Below, in pieces: positions 1 to 8,630 of a stretch of 25,115 bases of DNA. Source of the stretch: an uncultured Lachnospiraceae bacterium (lineage in GTDB: Bacteria; Bacillota; Clostridia; Lachnospirales; Lachnospiraceae); the NCBI GenBank assembly GCA_947176785.1, contig CAMWSA010000011.1, positions 1-25,115 on the forward strand, in the 5' to 3' direction. The position numbers and the translations under genes were made by a program. The first letter of the stretch is position 1. Each line of letters opens with the position of its first letter. The notes under the pieces were generated by a model that did no database searches, was not told the origin of the DNA, and saw only the letters and a program-made list of their open reading frames with translations.

Positions 1-349
1 CTAAAAATACTGTAGCATCCGTGTACTTCTCCAGATATTCTTCAAAGGATATCACTGGAAGTCCGTTCTTTTCCTCCCATGGATATGTGGCCTTGTTATC
101 AACAAAACAGTCAAATCCATATTTGCGATATTGCCTTGCCAACTCCTGACCCCAAAAGCCCGCACCAAAAATAACTTTCTTGTTATCTGCCTGTTCCAGT
201 TTTCGGTAAAGCTCTTGCCCCTCCGATGTTGTCTTTATAACATTCTCCATATACCCTTCATCGCCTGTGAGACTAAATAGCAGTCGATTACCATATATAT
301 ACCTTGATTCATCATCTGCCAACACATTATATATTTCTCTTATATTCAA
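1..349 (-). CDS. Rossmann-like domain protein, 3' end outside window
   Basis: About 116 codons are visible; the gene runs off the left edge. The start is a TTG at 349-347, chosen because a perfect AGGAGG lies at 363-358 with 8 nt spacing. After about 50 residues the protein has KKVIFGAGFWGQELAR, a glycine-rich nucleotide-binding loop after a beta strand, followed by CFVDNK and GLPVISFEEYL. This is the usual layout of a small Rossmann-like module found at the N-terminus of many clostridial glycan-cluster proteins, often ahead of a methyltransferase or HAD-type domain. The catalytic part is not in the window, so no function can be assigned. It follows the GT8 gene by 34 bp on the same strand and is probably co-transcribed. 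A similar module occurs in the broken gene at 1523-2553. Confidence 0.7.
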   Translation of the reverse strand, partial: MNIREIYNVLADDESRYIYGNRLLFSLTGDEGYMENVIKTTSEGQELYRKLEQADNKKVIFGAGFWGQELARQYRKYGFDCFVDNKATYPWEEKNGLPVISFEEYLEKYTDATVFL

Positions 350-383
350 GTTGTACGCCTCCTGTGAATCATTATTTGCTTCC

Positions 384-1418
384 TCATTTCATATTAATCT
401 TATAAAAAAGTTTAAACCAAAGCTCTCTCCTTTTGCTTCCTTTGGGAATCAGCCATCCACTTATCCTATTCTTCCTCTCAAACTCCTTCCTTCTCTTAAA
501 ATATACATCCTTCCATGGGGTCTCGCTGACATACTCATCAAAAAGTTCGCTTTTCCAGACCTTCGCGTCAATCCACGGTTTGCTTTTTCCCAAAAAATGC
601 AGCACCCCAGCCTGATCCATTAGTTTTATATAATTTTCTGGCAAACTGTTTATATGCGCCACTATGCAATATGGACTTTGTACATTCCATCTTGCGTCAA
701 GTTCCACCCATTTCCGTTTAAAAACAATATTAAAATCATCCTGTGCCGCATACATCAAAACAGGATATTTATCATTAATATCGATCATTTTTTTCTGTAC
801 ATTCTCTTTCTGGCATCCTTTTATGTCAAAAATAACCACTCCCGTATTAAAATAATCCTTTGTCTCCAGATCTATGCTTTCAAAATAATCTTTTAATAAT
901 ATATAATTAAGTCGTTTATCTGTATGGTATCCTTTTTTTACCATAATGTCCAAAAGTATATCTCTGGCAGCCGCAATAATCATTCCTTTCATATCACTTT
1001 GATAAAGCTGCATTAGATCCTGTAATACAAGCAAATCAGAATCCATAACGATAATACGATCGTAATTACTAAAAATATAGTCTGTACAGAATATTTTAGC
1101 AAAACAGTTAATTGATGCACGCTTAGATGGATTTACATTCAGTTTTTCCAAAAAAGGGTTCAAGGTGATAAAACGAATACTTATGTTTTTCTTCTCTTCA
1201 CCTAACTGCTTCAGTAATTTCTTGTTTTTTTCACTGTAGCCATTCTCAAAGATCAGGATATCTAAATTAGTATCTTTTGCACAATTCTTTATTGCCGAAT
1301 AAACTGCTGTTCCCAGATAGGGTACATAATAATCATCCGAAAAAAAGCAAACAGGAACATTATTGTTTTCAAATGCAGGACAGATTCTATCCATTTCAGA
1401 GATATTGTTTTTTTCCAT
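384..1418 (-). CDS. glycosyltransferase family 8 protein
   Basis: A 344-residue protein with the features of GT8 retaining glycosyltransferases (LgtC/glycogenin type), which transfer sugars such as galactose or glucose from a nucleotide sugar to a growing glycan at the cytoplasmic membrane face. The N-terminal strand VPVCFFSDDYYVPYLGTAVYS (split as VPVCFFSDD then YYVPYLGTAVYS, from residue 21) is the nucleotide-binding start. The metal-binding DxD is DSD at 126-128 within RIIVMDSDLLV. YFNTGVVIFD (189-198), QDDFN (226-230) and the C-terminal LHFLGKSKPW (273-282) are conserved family blocks. The length is normal. ATG at 1418 is preceded by GGAG with 7 nt spacing. The basic C-terminal tail has no membrane segment. 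Acceptor and donor cannot be read from sequence. The gene lies in the AT-rich left part of the window. Confidence 0.9.
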   Translation of the reverse strand: MEKNNISEMDRICPAFENNNVPVCFFSDDYYVPYLGTAVYSAIKNCAKDTNLDILIFENGYSEKNKKLLKQLGEEKKNISIRFITLNPFLEKLNVNPSKRASINCFAKIFCTDYIFSNYDRIIVMDSDLLVLQDLMQLYQSDMKGMIIAAARDILLDIMVKKGYHTDKRLNYILLKDYFESIDLETKDYFNTGVVIFDIKGCQKENVQKKMIDINDKYPVLMYAAQDDFNIVFKRKWVELDARWNVQSPYCIVAHINSLPENYIKLMDQAGVLHFLGKSKPWIDAKVWKSELFDEYVSETPWKDVYFKRRKEFERKNRISGWLIPKGSKRRELWFKLFYKINMK

Positions 1419-1522
1419 TTACAGTCTCCACTCATACTATTCACTTTCTCTAACAATGGTTTTATCTCTCCCGACAGCATTTTTAATCCTTGTCCTATGC
1501 AACTCCTCTTCCCGGAATGTAT

Positions 1523-2553
1523 CTAATCAAAAATTTTTGATTCACCTCGATGCACAAACGCGTTATCATAATAAAACACATCTTTTAGTTGGCTGCTCAA
1601 CTCCAAATGTCCATTCACATATTGTCCAAAGAAACAGTCAGTGAACCATGGCATTAACTTCGCCCCTTCTCCCATCAATTCCAGATAATCCCGCATGAAA
1701 TCGCATACGCCTTGATTGATAATAATACGTTCTGCAAAAAATTTCTGATTTGACCCATCTGGCGCACATAAGAAATTATACTTTTCATCCAGATATTTAA
1801 TCATCCCATATGGCGCTGTCAGAAAACTTTCAACAAATATGTCCCTGCGCATTATGTTACTTCGTTCAGCCCAAATATCATCTGTTGCCTGAAAGCAAGG
1901 CACAAGTGTATTGTCTTTGCAACATTCATTCTCTCGTGCCATGTTTGCTGTAAAATAAAACCCTGTTAGGCATCTTCCAACCACTTTCGATAAATAATAT
2001 TGGTTTCTTCCATTAAACCATAAGTCTATCACCCCATCCTTTTCGCCAATGTTGTATTGGCTGACATAAGCAAGATAATTATTGTATCAAATATATCAAA
2101 AGAAATCACTTCATATTGAGTGATCTTCTGTCGCAATTGGCCAAGGTTCTGCTGCCAATAGGGGTTTTGCTGATATCGAACACCTTCCCTTACTCTTTCA
2201 GCCGCATTCTCCCCATTCGGATAGTACACCGGAATACTAATCCCACTAATTCTTTTGTAAATGATTTCCCAATACGTTTCTGCTGTATTGATAATGACAA
2301 TATCTGCCGTTTTTTCAGCTTCGGCCTCACTTATTATAGGAATGCCATACATATATTTTCCTATATTGCCTGCATCCCTATCCATTAATCCAACAATACA
2401 AAATTCACCGATTGCAGGGACTAAAGTAGCGGTACATCGTCCTATCCCATACAAAACTATCCTTCGATCCTTAAATCTTTTAAAATTCTTTTTAAAAGAG
2501 TTTATTTCTATTTGCTGTGCATTTGTATCACATTTATCGTTATCACCCTTCAT
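1523..2553 (-). pseudogene. HAD-type glycan-cluster protein, broken by an internal out-of-frame deletion
   Basis: Two frames together make one damaged gene. The 5' part (2553 to 2029, 174 codons, GGAG before the ATG) has a Rossmann-like module, RRIVLYGIGRCTATLV at residues 30-45, and then the HAD nucleophile motif SFDIFDT at 151-157. It should continue for a few hundred residues of HAD domain but stops within 20 codons. The 3' part (about 2086 to 1523) reads in another frame as NNYLAYVSQYNIGEKDG, then VIDLWFNGRNQYYLS and SFLTAPYGMIKYLDE, matching the C-terminal region of the same protein type. The frames overlap around 2086-2029, so the middle of the HAD domain is gone and the frame has shifted. 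A GTG at 2032 could start the 3' piece, but it has no independent domain. Family assignment is from recognition of motifs. Confidence 0.75.
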
Positions 2554-2709
2554 TACCGTAATCTCCGTTGTGGTTTTTCACTTCTATATCACAAATGTTT
2601 TTAATTTATATGGGAGTATTTTATAATGCCTATCTCAAGCTCAATTTCTCACACAGCTTCGGAAAGAAATCCTGTATTCCCCAAATAAATTAATTATTCT
2701 CTTTCTTAC

Positions 2710-3522
2710 CTACAAAATCAACTTAATCTCACTTACTGGATGTACCTTCCTCTGCTCCACAGGAGGTAGTTTCCTGTAATCCCCAAACTTAAAGGTCAAA
2801 TACTCTTCATAATCTGCGATTCCTATGAAAGGTATTCCCTCAAACTGGATTTCGCTGGAATTTTCATACCACTTTACTTTATATCCATACACTCTGTTCG
2901 GTGTAGGGAAAGTCAATATCCTCACCCAATCCGTTTTTCGCCTGTGCGATCTGCAAATAAAATGGTTGAAACTGTTTTTCAGCTTTTTCTCTGGCACCTT
3001 GCTCATCAAAGTATATAGCATACGCATCCCGACGGACTTATCTGCTATTTTTCCCACCTCAGACCAAAAAAATTTACGGTAGATAAAGCATTGCAAATTA
3101 TGCAGGCATCGGAGTGGATAGGGATTCGGCACATAGTCAAGCGGGAACACATCTATGAACACTCCCTGCTCATATGGCATATGTTCCTGATGCTCTCGCA
3201 GAAACAGGGTATCTTTCCGACGCAGTTTGCCATATCCCCAGCGATATCCAAGGGTATTCCGATGATCCTGAAAGTAGAATCTATCTGTATCCAGTTCTGT
3301 TTTACATGCCTTGCGAAACTTCTCGTACTCAGGCCGCAGTAAGGCCACATCCGCATCATCATCCCAGGGAATAAAGCCACCATGCCGGACCGCTCCAAGC
3401 AACGTTCCGGCTATTATATTATAATGTATATTGCATTTACTACAGATGCGGTCTATCTCCTGCAGCAGCTCTAATTCCGTCAGTTGCAGCTTCCGCAAGG
3501 TCTTTTGATCTAATGTTATCAT
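2710..3522 (-). CDS. LicD family phosphotransferase
   Basis: A protein of about 270 residues carrying the LicD signature GTLLGAVRHGGFIPWDDD (residues 39-56 from this start) and GVFIDVFPLDYVP. LicD proteins transfer phosphocholine or related alcohol phosphates from a CDP-activated donor to cell-surface glycans; eukaryotic relatives (fukutin, FKRP) transfer ribitol phosphate from CDP-ribitol. The acidic DDD cluster is the likely metal site. The ATG at 3522 is preferred: GGTGG lies 8 nt upstream, and it overlaps as ATGA the end of a nine-codon mini-ORF with a perfect ribosome site. In-frame TTG (3537) and GTG (3534) would add five and four residues but sit too far from AGGAGG. The neighbourhood contains a CDP-transferring fusion enzyme (6238-7584), so a CDP-polyol or CDP-glycerol donor is possible. 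That link is inference. Confidence 0.9.
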   Translation of the reverse strand: MITLDQKTLRKLQLTELELLQEIDRICSKCNIHYNIIAGTLLGAVRHGGFIPWDDDADVALLRPEYEKFRKACKTELDTDRFYFQDHRNTLGYRWGYGKLRRKDTLFLREHQEHMPYEQGVFIDVFPLDYVPNPYPLRCLHNLQCFIYRKFFWSEVGKIADKSVGMRMLYTLMSKVPEKKLKNSFNHFICRSHRRKTDWVRILTFPTPNRVYGYKVKWYENSSEIQFEGIPFIGIADYEEYLTFKFGDYRKLPPVEQRKVHPVSEIKLIL

Positions 3523-3548
3523 TTCATTATCCACCAATACACAGCCAT
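3519..3548 (-). CDS. possible nine-codon leader ORF coupled to licD
   Basis: ATG at 3548 begins MAVYWWIMK and ends in a TGA that overlaps the licD ATG as ATGA. A perfect AGGAGG at 3560-3555 sits 6 nt upstream, the best ribosome site in this stretch. The licD start itself has only GGTGG. This arrangement would deliver ribosomes to licD by translational coupling. It could also be the remnant start of a lost gene. There is no direct evidence for expression. Confidence 0.35.
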   Translation of the reverse strand: MAVYWWIMK

Positions 3549-3931
3549 TCTCGTCCTCCTACTTCCCCTGCTCCAACTCATCATGCTCCTCCACCATGTT
3601 CTCTTCCTAAATCTTTATATTCCCATTTTGGTAAGAAAATGTCTCTTTCTCGTTCATGTACTCATCTGTGTTCTGTATCCTTGGCGATGATGATCTACAT
3701 GCTCCCCTTCCAAACTCTATCCTCTGGCTATGCCATATAAGCCGCAGTTCCTAAAAAACCGGCATCGCCAGTATCTCCCTTCTCCGAAAAATATGCTCAT
3801 ACAAACCAATTTCATAATACCCCATTTTCTTGGAAATAGCAACCTATTCCCGCACCGCCACCCTGCATTTCTTGCGGTTGCAGGCGATCCCGTATTTCAG
3901 CATACCTTTCCGCATTTCATTTCTAACTGCG
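3549..3931 (-). other. gene-free leader with degenerate coding-like sequence
   Basis: This roughly 380-nt stretch lies between the promoter at about 3.94 kb and licD and contains no intact gene. On the minus strand one frame, roughly 3800 to 3585, reads as plausible protein (for example DTGDAGFLGTAAYMA, RDIFLPKWEYKDLGREHGG) but is interrupted by at least three TAG/TGA codons. It looks like a decayed gene or gene fragment. I do not recognise the family. Alternatively it may simply be a long untranslated leader. Confidence 0.35.
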
Positions 3932-3938
3932 TATAGTC

Positions 3939-3967
3939 AGTATAGCATAAAACATTTTTAATTTCCA
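3939..3967 (-). promoter_or_regulatory. extended -10 promoter upstream of licD group
   Basis: On the minus strand an extended -10, TGCTATACT, has its TATACT hexamer at 3944-3939. A weak -35, TGGAAA (4 of 6 consensus bases), lies at 3967-3962 with 17 bp spacing. The predicted transcription start is near 3932, about 410 nt before licD. The position just beyond the terminator of the large operon fits a separate transcription unit for the left genes. Confidence 0.5.
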
Positions 3968-4015
3968 GGAAAATGCTATATTATGCGCCGTTCATACTGC
4001 CCTTGCATTATCATT

Positions 4016-4065
4016 AAAAAAGTCCCAGAGAACACTCCTGCAAATCACATTCTCCGGGGCTTTTT
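4016..4065 (-). terminator. rho-independent terminator of the large minus-strand operon
   Basis: The arms at 4065-4050 and 4032-4017 form a 16-bp stem (with one mismatch and one G-U pair) around a 17-nt loop, followed on the minus strand by a T-run. It lies about 50 nt after the stop codon of the GDPD/phosphoesterase gene. A-runs on the other side could let it act in both directions. Confidence 0.8.
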
Positions 4066-4111
4066 ATGATAAGCAACATCAGTAATATCAATGTCGCTTA
4101 CCGTACATCAT

Positions 4112-6241
4112 TTATTTACAATCCACATGCCGGTCTTCCCCGGCCCCAAACCGCACAAAGTCAATCCCCTCACGATCCGCGTGTACAATCATAACATCCC
4201 ACAGATCCTCCGTCACTGTGCCCTGCTGCCGGCAATAGGTCCAAGACCCCGCAGGCTTCTTGTCCTGAAAATCCTCCATCTTATTGCATCCCAGCGAGAC
4301 GATGGGAAACAGCCTCTCTGTATAGATCTGCTCGCCGTGGTTGTGCCCATGCACATAGGCCAGAATTTTTTTGCCCGCTGTGTGGTATTCCTCCAGAATC
4401 TGCAGCAGCGCCTCACCGTTTCGAATCTGGTCACTCCAGAAATGAATTTCCGGCAGCGGAGGCACATGTGCGCACACCAACGCCGCCCATCCGTCCGCCA
4501 TGGTCCCAAGGGTCTCCCTTACCCAGTCCATTTCCTCCACAGGGAAACCATATCTCACCTGCTCCCGGTAGTCAAAGGAATACAGATACAGGATGCGAAG
4601 CTTCTGCGCCGGATAGTCCACATGGTAATAGGGCTTCTCCCTGCCCAGATAGCAGGCACTCATCTCCTCCTCCGTCATCTTCTCAGGATTGTTGCGAAAA
4701 TAGTTGGAGTCATGATTTCCGAGGCACAGATAGACGGGGAAGCCTGTCCGCCTCATATCTGCCATCACCCGCTCCACAGATTCCCTGGTCTGTGCCAGAG
4801 GCAATATGCCGTCTGTCAGATCTCCCAGATGGATGATCCCGTGAAGCGGTAATCTCGTCGCAACCTGCTGCAGGTTACAGACAGACCGCTCCCAGGTGCC
4901 ATTGTTGACATAATGCGTATCGGTAAGCACGGCAAATGCCAGATCATTTTCTCCCAAAAGCTCCCAGACTCTCTCTATGGTCAGCAGCGCCTCCGCCTGG
5001 AAATAGGAAGCCCATTCCACAACGTCTTCGTGTGTTGTTTCCAATGACATTGACATGTTCTGCGCAATATCGCCCTCTTCCTCTACTGCTTTGGTCGGAT
5101 GTGCCATTTTTGCCGCCACGCGTATATAACACTCTTCACCGAAAATATGATCCCCTCGATTCCACATCTCCGGTTCCCGGACATAACTTGCCCAGTTTTG
5201 CTCCGGCTCATAGCAATAGGTATGGATAAACTCCCCTTTTATCTCCGGCAAATAGCGATAGACCCGATATTCCAACCTGTCGTCCCCCCGCAGGATGTCC
5301 CCCGGAAATACATGGTAAAAACGCCTGGATACCCAACATTCTTCATCCGAATGCCAAATATATCCCGTGTCCTCCTGGACGCTTTTCCCCTTTTCTAAAG
5401 CAATCTGCTTTGGTAAAATCTTTTTTAATGAGACATAGGATTCCGGTGTATTCGTAAAAATATCTGTGATACCCATCTGCTCCAGCCTCTCTGTATCCTG
5501 TATCTCAATCTCTCTATCCTCTGGAAAAAACGGTTCATATGTCCTGGTGTTCCAGGCCCGTACCTGTAGTCTTCTCTGATTGGGTGTTCCGGGTCCATCC
5601 TTTGATGTCATCGCATTACCCGGTATCAAAATCTTTCCGGACATTTCTTCCGCAAGTAAATCCATGTCTTCTGTTTTGAGAAACGGATGGATGGCATCCA
5701 CCTGAACTTCCCCTGCAAAAGCCAGACCATTCGCAACGCTCTCCGACAGAATCGCCACATTTGCATCAGGCTTTAGTTCTTTGATCAGCCGGATGGAGTC
5801 TGGATTGAACGAACTGTAGACTATAAAGGCTTCCAGCCCCCATTGTGCAACCAGATCCAGAAGCATCTGCTCCATGCCCTCATAGCGGACTACGCTGTTC
5901 TTGAGTTCTATATTGATCAACAGGCCGTCCCTGCGGCACATCGGGGCAAGAAGCGCCAACACTTCCCTCATGGTCGGTATGGTTTCGTAAATCCTGCTGC
6001 TCCTTTCATTGGGCCGTATCTTCAGCTGCTTCAATTCCCACAGCGTCATATCCTCCACACGACCGCTGCCGTCCGTGGTGCGGTCCACCCTCTCATCGTG
6101 GATCACCACCATCTCCCCATCCTTTGACAGCTGGATATCCAACTCAATGCCTGTGATCCCATACCGGCAGGCTTCCCGAAAAGAGGAAAGTGTATTTTCC
6201 GGATATCTATAGCTGCAGCCCCTATGTGCCCAAATTTTCAT
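4112..6241 (-). CDS. bifunctional glycerophosphodiester phosphodiesterase / calcineurin-like metallophosphoesterase
   Basis: A 709-residue fusion. Residues 1-270 form a GDPD domain: H6-R7-G8, PENT at 14-17, GIELDIQ with E33 and D35, H48-D49, and E112-L-K114 match the catalytic and metal residues of enzymes that split glycerophosphodiesters to glycerol-3-phosphate and an alcohol. Residues about 290-420 are a linker domain rich in aromatic residues that I cannot assign. Residues about 435-690 form a calcineurin-like phosphoesterase with D441-T-H443, GD 473-474, GNHD 508-511, H592 and GHNH 632-635, all metal ligands present. There is no signal peptide, so it should be cytoplasmic. It starts in an ATGA overlap with the preceding gene and ends the operon before a terminator. 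Turnover or proofreading of a phosphodiester precursor is a reasonable guess; the substrate is unknown. Confidence 0.85.
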   Translation of the reverse strand: MKIWAHRGCSYRYPENTLSSFREACRYGITGIELDIQLSKDGEMVVIHDERVDRTTDGSGRVEDMTLWELKQLKIRPNERSSRIYETIPTMREVLALLAPMCRRDGLLINIELKNSVVRYEGMEQMLLDLVAQWGLEAFIVYSSFNPDSIRLIKELKPDANVAILSESVANGLAFAGEVQVDAIHPFLKTEDMDLLAEEMSGKILIPGNAMTSKDGPGTPNQRRLQVRAWNTRTYEPFFPEDREIEIQDTERLEQMGITDIFTNTPESYVSLKKILPKQIALEKGKSVQEDTGYIWHSDEECWVSRRFYHVFPGDILRGDDRLEYRVYRYLPEIKGEFIHTYCYEPEQNWASYVREPEMWNRGDHIFGEECYIRVAAKMAHPTKAVEEEGDIAQNMSMSLETTHEDVVEWASYFQAEALLTIERVWELLGENDLAFAVLTDTHYVNNGTWERSVCNLQQVATRLPLHGIIHLGDLTDGILPLAQTRESVERVMADMRRTGFPVYLCLGNHDSNYFRNNPEKMTEEEMSACYLGREKPYYHVDYPAQKLRILYLYSFDYREQVRYGFPVEEMDWVRETLGTMADGWAALVCAHVPPLPEIHFWSDQIRNGEALLQILEEYHTAGKKILAYVHGHNHGEQIYTERLFPIVSLGCNKMEDFQDKKPAGSWTYCRQQGTVTEDLWDVMIVHADREGIDFVRFGAGEDRHVDCK

Positions 6242-7584
6242 CTCTGTACTCCCTGCCGTTTCTCCAGAAACTTCTCCATGACTCCGGCAATAGCGATGGA
6301 ATCCTCCGCCGTAAACTTATAGGACCTACCCTGATGACCATGGATCATATAGGCAAAATCACTGATCTCATACCGCAGTCCCTGACCCAGAAACTTGGAA
6401 AAATAGCGGTCTCTCTTGTTGGGATCCTCATAGCGCACCTCAAAATATTGGGTCAGCCACCAGGGAGACTCTGCAAGAATATACCCCTTTGTTCCTGAGA
6501 TCAGCAGCTGTCCCTCGGACTTTACGCCCACGCCGCTCTTTGACATGGCCATTCCGTTCTCATAGCGGAAGGACGCCTTGGTATATAGATCAATACCGTT
6601 TTCATCCAGAATACTGTCAAACCGCACTTCCTTATAGTCAGCCCCCATCAACTTGATAATCGGCAGCAGTGTATGGCTGCCGAACTCCGTAAATGCCCCT
6701 CCATACAGCCGGTCCGTCCTCTCCCGCAGATCTACGGGAGTCAACCTGGTAAAGCATGCCTCCACGTCACAGATCCTGCCAATAGTCCCCGTCTTGGCGA
6801 TCCCTATCATCTGAACAAATCCAGGGCAGTATGCCGTTTTGATAGCCTCCAGGAGAACTTTTCCCCGCTTCCTGGCAATGGCAAACAATTCTTCTGCCTC
6901 CCGCCTGGAAAATGCCAACGGTTTTTCACATAGCACATGCTTACCCTGTTCCAATGCTGCTTTGGCGTAGTCGTAATGGGTCTCATGAGGAGAAGCAATA
7001 TACACTGCATCCACCTCTTCCCAGAAATCTTCCAGCACATTCGTGGCAATGTCCAGTTCGAACTGCCTGGCAAACAGCTGCGCACCGGCCAGATGGGGAT
7101 TGTACACGCTGTTGACCAGCACGCCGCTGACATACTTTGCCTCCGGCACAAATCGCACAGCAATACGACCGCTGCCGATCACACCGATGCGGATAATGTT
7201 ATGCCCTTTTTTACGCATTTCCGTGGAGGATATATTTTTTGTCCTCTCCAGATAGACCACCTGGCAGTAAGGTTCCAGATACTCAAAGGCACCCTGCCAG
7301 TCAGAACCCACCGTAAAGATATCCACTCCGTATTTCTGCACGTCCTCCACCTTCTGCCCCGGATGATCCTCCACGATGACCTCGTCGGCAAAGCCGCTGT
7401 TTCGCACATTCTCAATACGCTTGTCCAGCGAATCCACAATATTTAATTTTCCCCGCGACTCATCATACTGCTCCGTGGTCACACCTACAATCAGGTAATC
7501 CCCCAGTGCCTTGGCGCGCTTTAACAGATTGTAATGCCCTTCATGGAACAAGTCAAACGACCCGTATGTGATCACTCGCTTCAT
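6238..7584 (-). CDS. cytidylyltransferase / Gfo-Idh-MocA oxidoreductase fusion
   Basis: A fusion of about 448 residues. The N-terminal part (about residues 1-130) is a TagD-type glycerol-3-phosphate cytidylyltransferase: MKRVITYGSFDLFHEGH with the HxGH nucleotidyl-transfer motif, and RTKNISSTEMRK near its end. This family makes CDP-glycerol or a similar CDP-polyol from CTP. From about residue 131 the chain continues as a Gfo/Idh/MocA NAD(P)-dependent dehydrogenase: IRIGVIGSGRIA, ASPHETHYDYA and the EKP catalytic lysine motif. The ATG at 7584 is chosen because TagD proteins begin at this point; a TTG at 7605 with AAAGG 6 nt upstream is the alternative. One protein may reduce or oxidise a phosphorylated sugar or polyol and activate it as a CDP derivative, comparable in logic to CDP-ribitol synthases. 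The order of steps is inference. Confidence 0.85.
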   Translation of the reverse strand: MKRVITYGSFDLFHEGHYNLLKRAKALGDYLIVGVTTEQYDESRGKLNIVDSLDKRIENVRNSGFADEVIVEDHPGQKVEDVQKYGVDIFTVGSDWQGAFEYLEPYCQVVYLERTKNISSTEMRKKGHNIIRIGVIGSGRIAVRFVPEAKYVSGVLVNSVYNPHLAGAQLFARQFELDIATNVLEDFWEEVDAVYIASPHETHYDYAKAALEQGKHVLCEKPLAFSRREAEELFAIARKRGKVLLEAIKTAYCPGFVQMIGIAKTGTIGRICDVEACFTRLTPVDLRERTDRLYGGAFTEFGSHTLLPIIKLMGADYKEVRFDSILDENGIDLYTKASFRYENGMAMSKSGVGVKSEGQLLISGTKGYILAESPWWLTQYFEVRYEDPNKRDRYFSKFLGQGLRYEISDFAYMIHGHQGRSYKFTAEDSIAIAGVMEKFLEKRQGVQR

Positions 7585-7617
7585 TCTCATACACCGCGTA
7601 GCCAATTGCAGCCTTTG

Positions 7618-8574
7618 CTACTGCGTTTCCTCCTCGTCAAAATTCAGCCTCTTTTCTTCCACCACCAACGGCCTGTGGATGACTCGGGTATTTATATTTA
7701 ATATATATTCCCCCAACAGCCCGATAAAAAACAGCTGGACCGATCCCAGAAAAAAAATGCCCATAATCATAGGAGCGTTTCCTGCCTGAAAAGTATACCA
7801 GTGCGACAGCTTGTACACCATATAGAACAGGGCGATACTCAGGCTGATGGCCGAGGCGATGAAACCGACAAATGTCGCCAGGCGCAGTCCCACTTTCGTG
7901 TAGGAGGTAAAGCTCAGCATGGCTGCGTCATACAGGCTGTAGAAATTGTTGTGGGTCTTTCCTGCTCTGCGCTTTGCCTGTTCATATTCTATCTCCACGC
8001 GGTTAAAGCCGTGACCGTACTCGGCCACAATCCCCCGGATAAAAGGGATGGGATCATCCAACTGACGCAGGATTGCGATAAAGGTCTTGTCATACAGCCC
8101 AAACCCTGTAAAATGCTCTATCATCTGGGTAGTAGACATATTCTTAATCAGCTTGTAGTATACGGTTCTCAGCAGATATATAAATTTATTCTCCTTGCTG
8201 CTGGTCTTGATGCCGCTGACAATCTTATGCCCTTTCTCCCACTCATGCACAAAGGTGGGAATCAGCTCCACAGGGTCCTGAAAGTCACAGCACATACAGA
8301 TCACGCAGTCACCCGTGGCCTGGCACATGGCATAGAACGGCGAATTGAATTGTCCAAAATTTGTCACATTGAATATTGCCTTGACTTTCCTGTTCTCCTG
8401 GCAAAGCCTCTCCAGAATATCACGTGTGCCGTCCGTGGAACAGTTGTCAATAAATAATACCTCATAATCGTATCCGGGCAACGCTTCCTCCAACACGTTA
8501 ATCACAGCAAAACATATGGGGTCAACATTTTCCACTTCGTTATAGCAGGGGATTACCACACTTATTTTTTTCAT
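7618..8574 (-). CDS. membrane-anchored family 2 glycosyltransferase (GtrB/polyprenyl-phosphate type)
   Basis: A 318-residue GT2 protein. ISVVIPCYNEVENVDPIC opens the GT-A fold, FIDNCSTDGT is the nucleotide-binding turn, and CCDFQDP at 95-101 stands in the place of the usual metal-binding aspartate motif. Two hydrophobic segments at about 228-255 and 263-290 give the two-helix C-terminal anchor typical of GtrB/DPM1-like enzymes, which load a sugar onto undecaprenyl phosphate on the cytoplasmic face for later transfer outside. ATG at 8574 directly precedes the KKISVV strand. It lies 33 bp upstream of the cytidylyltransferase fusion. A long spacer with hairpin repeats and a pseudogene separates it from the SDR gene. 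The sugar is unknown; the GT-C-like protein at 17986-19734 could be the partner using the lipid-linked sugar. Confidence 0.88.
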   Translation of the reverse strand: MKKISVVIPCYNEVENVDPICFAVINVLEEALPGYDYEVLFIDNCSTDGTRDILERLCQENRKVKAIFNVTNFGQFNSPFYAMCQATGDCVICMCCDFQDPVELIPTFVHEWEKGHKIVSGIKTSSKENKFIYLLRTVYYKLIKNMSTTQMIEHFTGFGLYDKTFIAILRQLDDPIPFIRGIVAEYGHGFNRVEIEYEQAKRRAGKTHNNFYSLYDAAMLSFTSYTKVGLRLATFVGFIASAISLSIALFYMVYKLSHWYTFQAGNAPMIMGIFFLGSVQLFFIGLLGEYILNINTRVIHRPLVVEEKRLNFDEEETQ

Positions 8575-8630
8575 ACTTCAATCCGACTTCCTTCTCCAGA
8601 AACATTGCTGATGTAGCTGTTATTTAATTA

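Noticed and set aside
4091..4852. Plus-strand open frame of about 253 codons
   Set aside because: Antisense to the metallophosphoesterase domain, with no domain signature.
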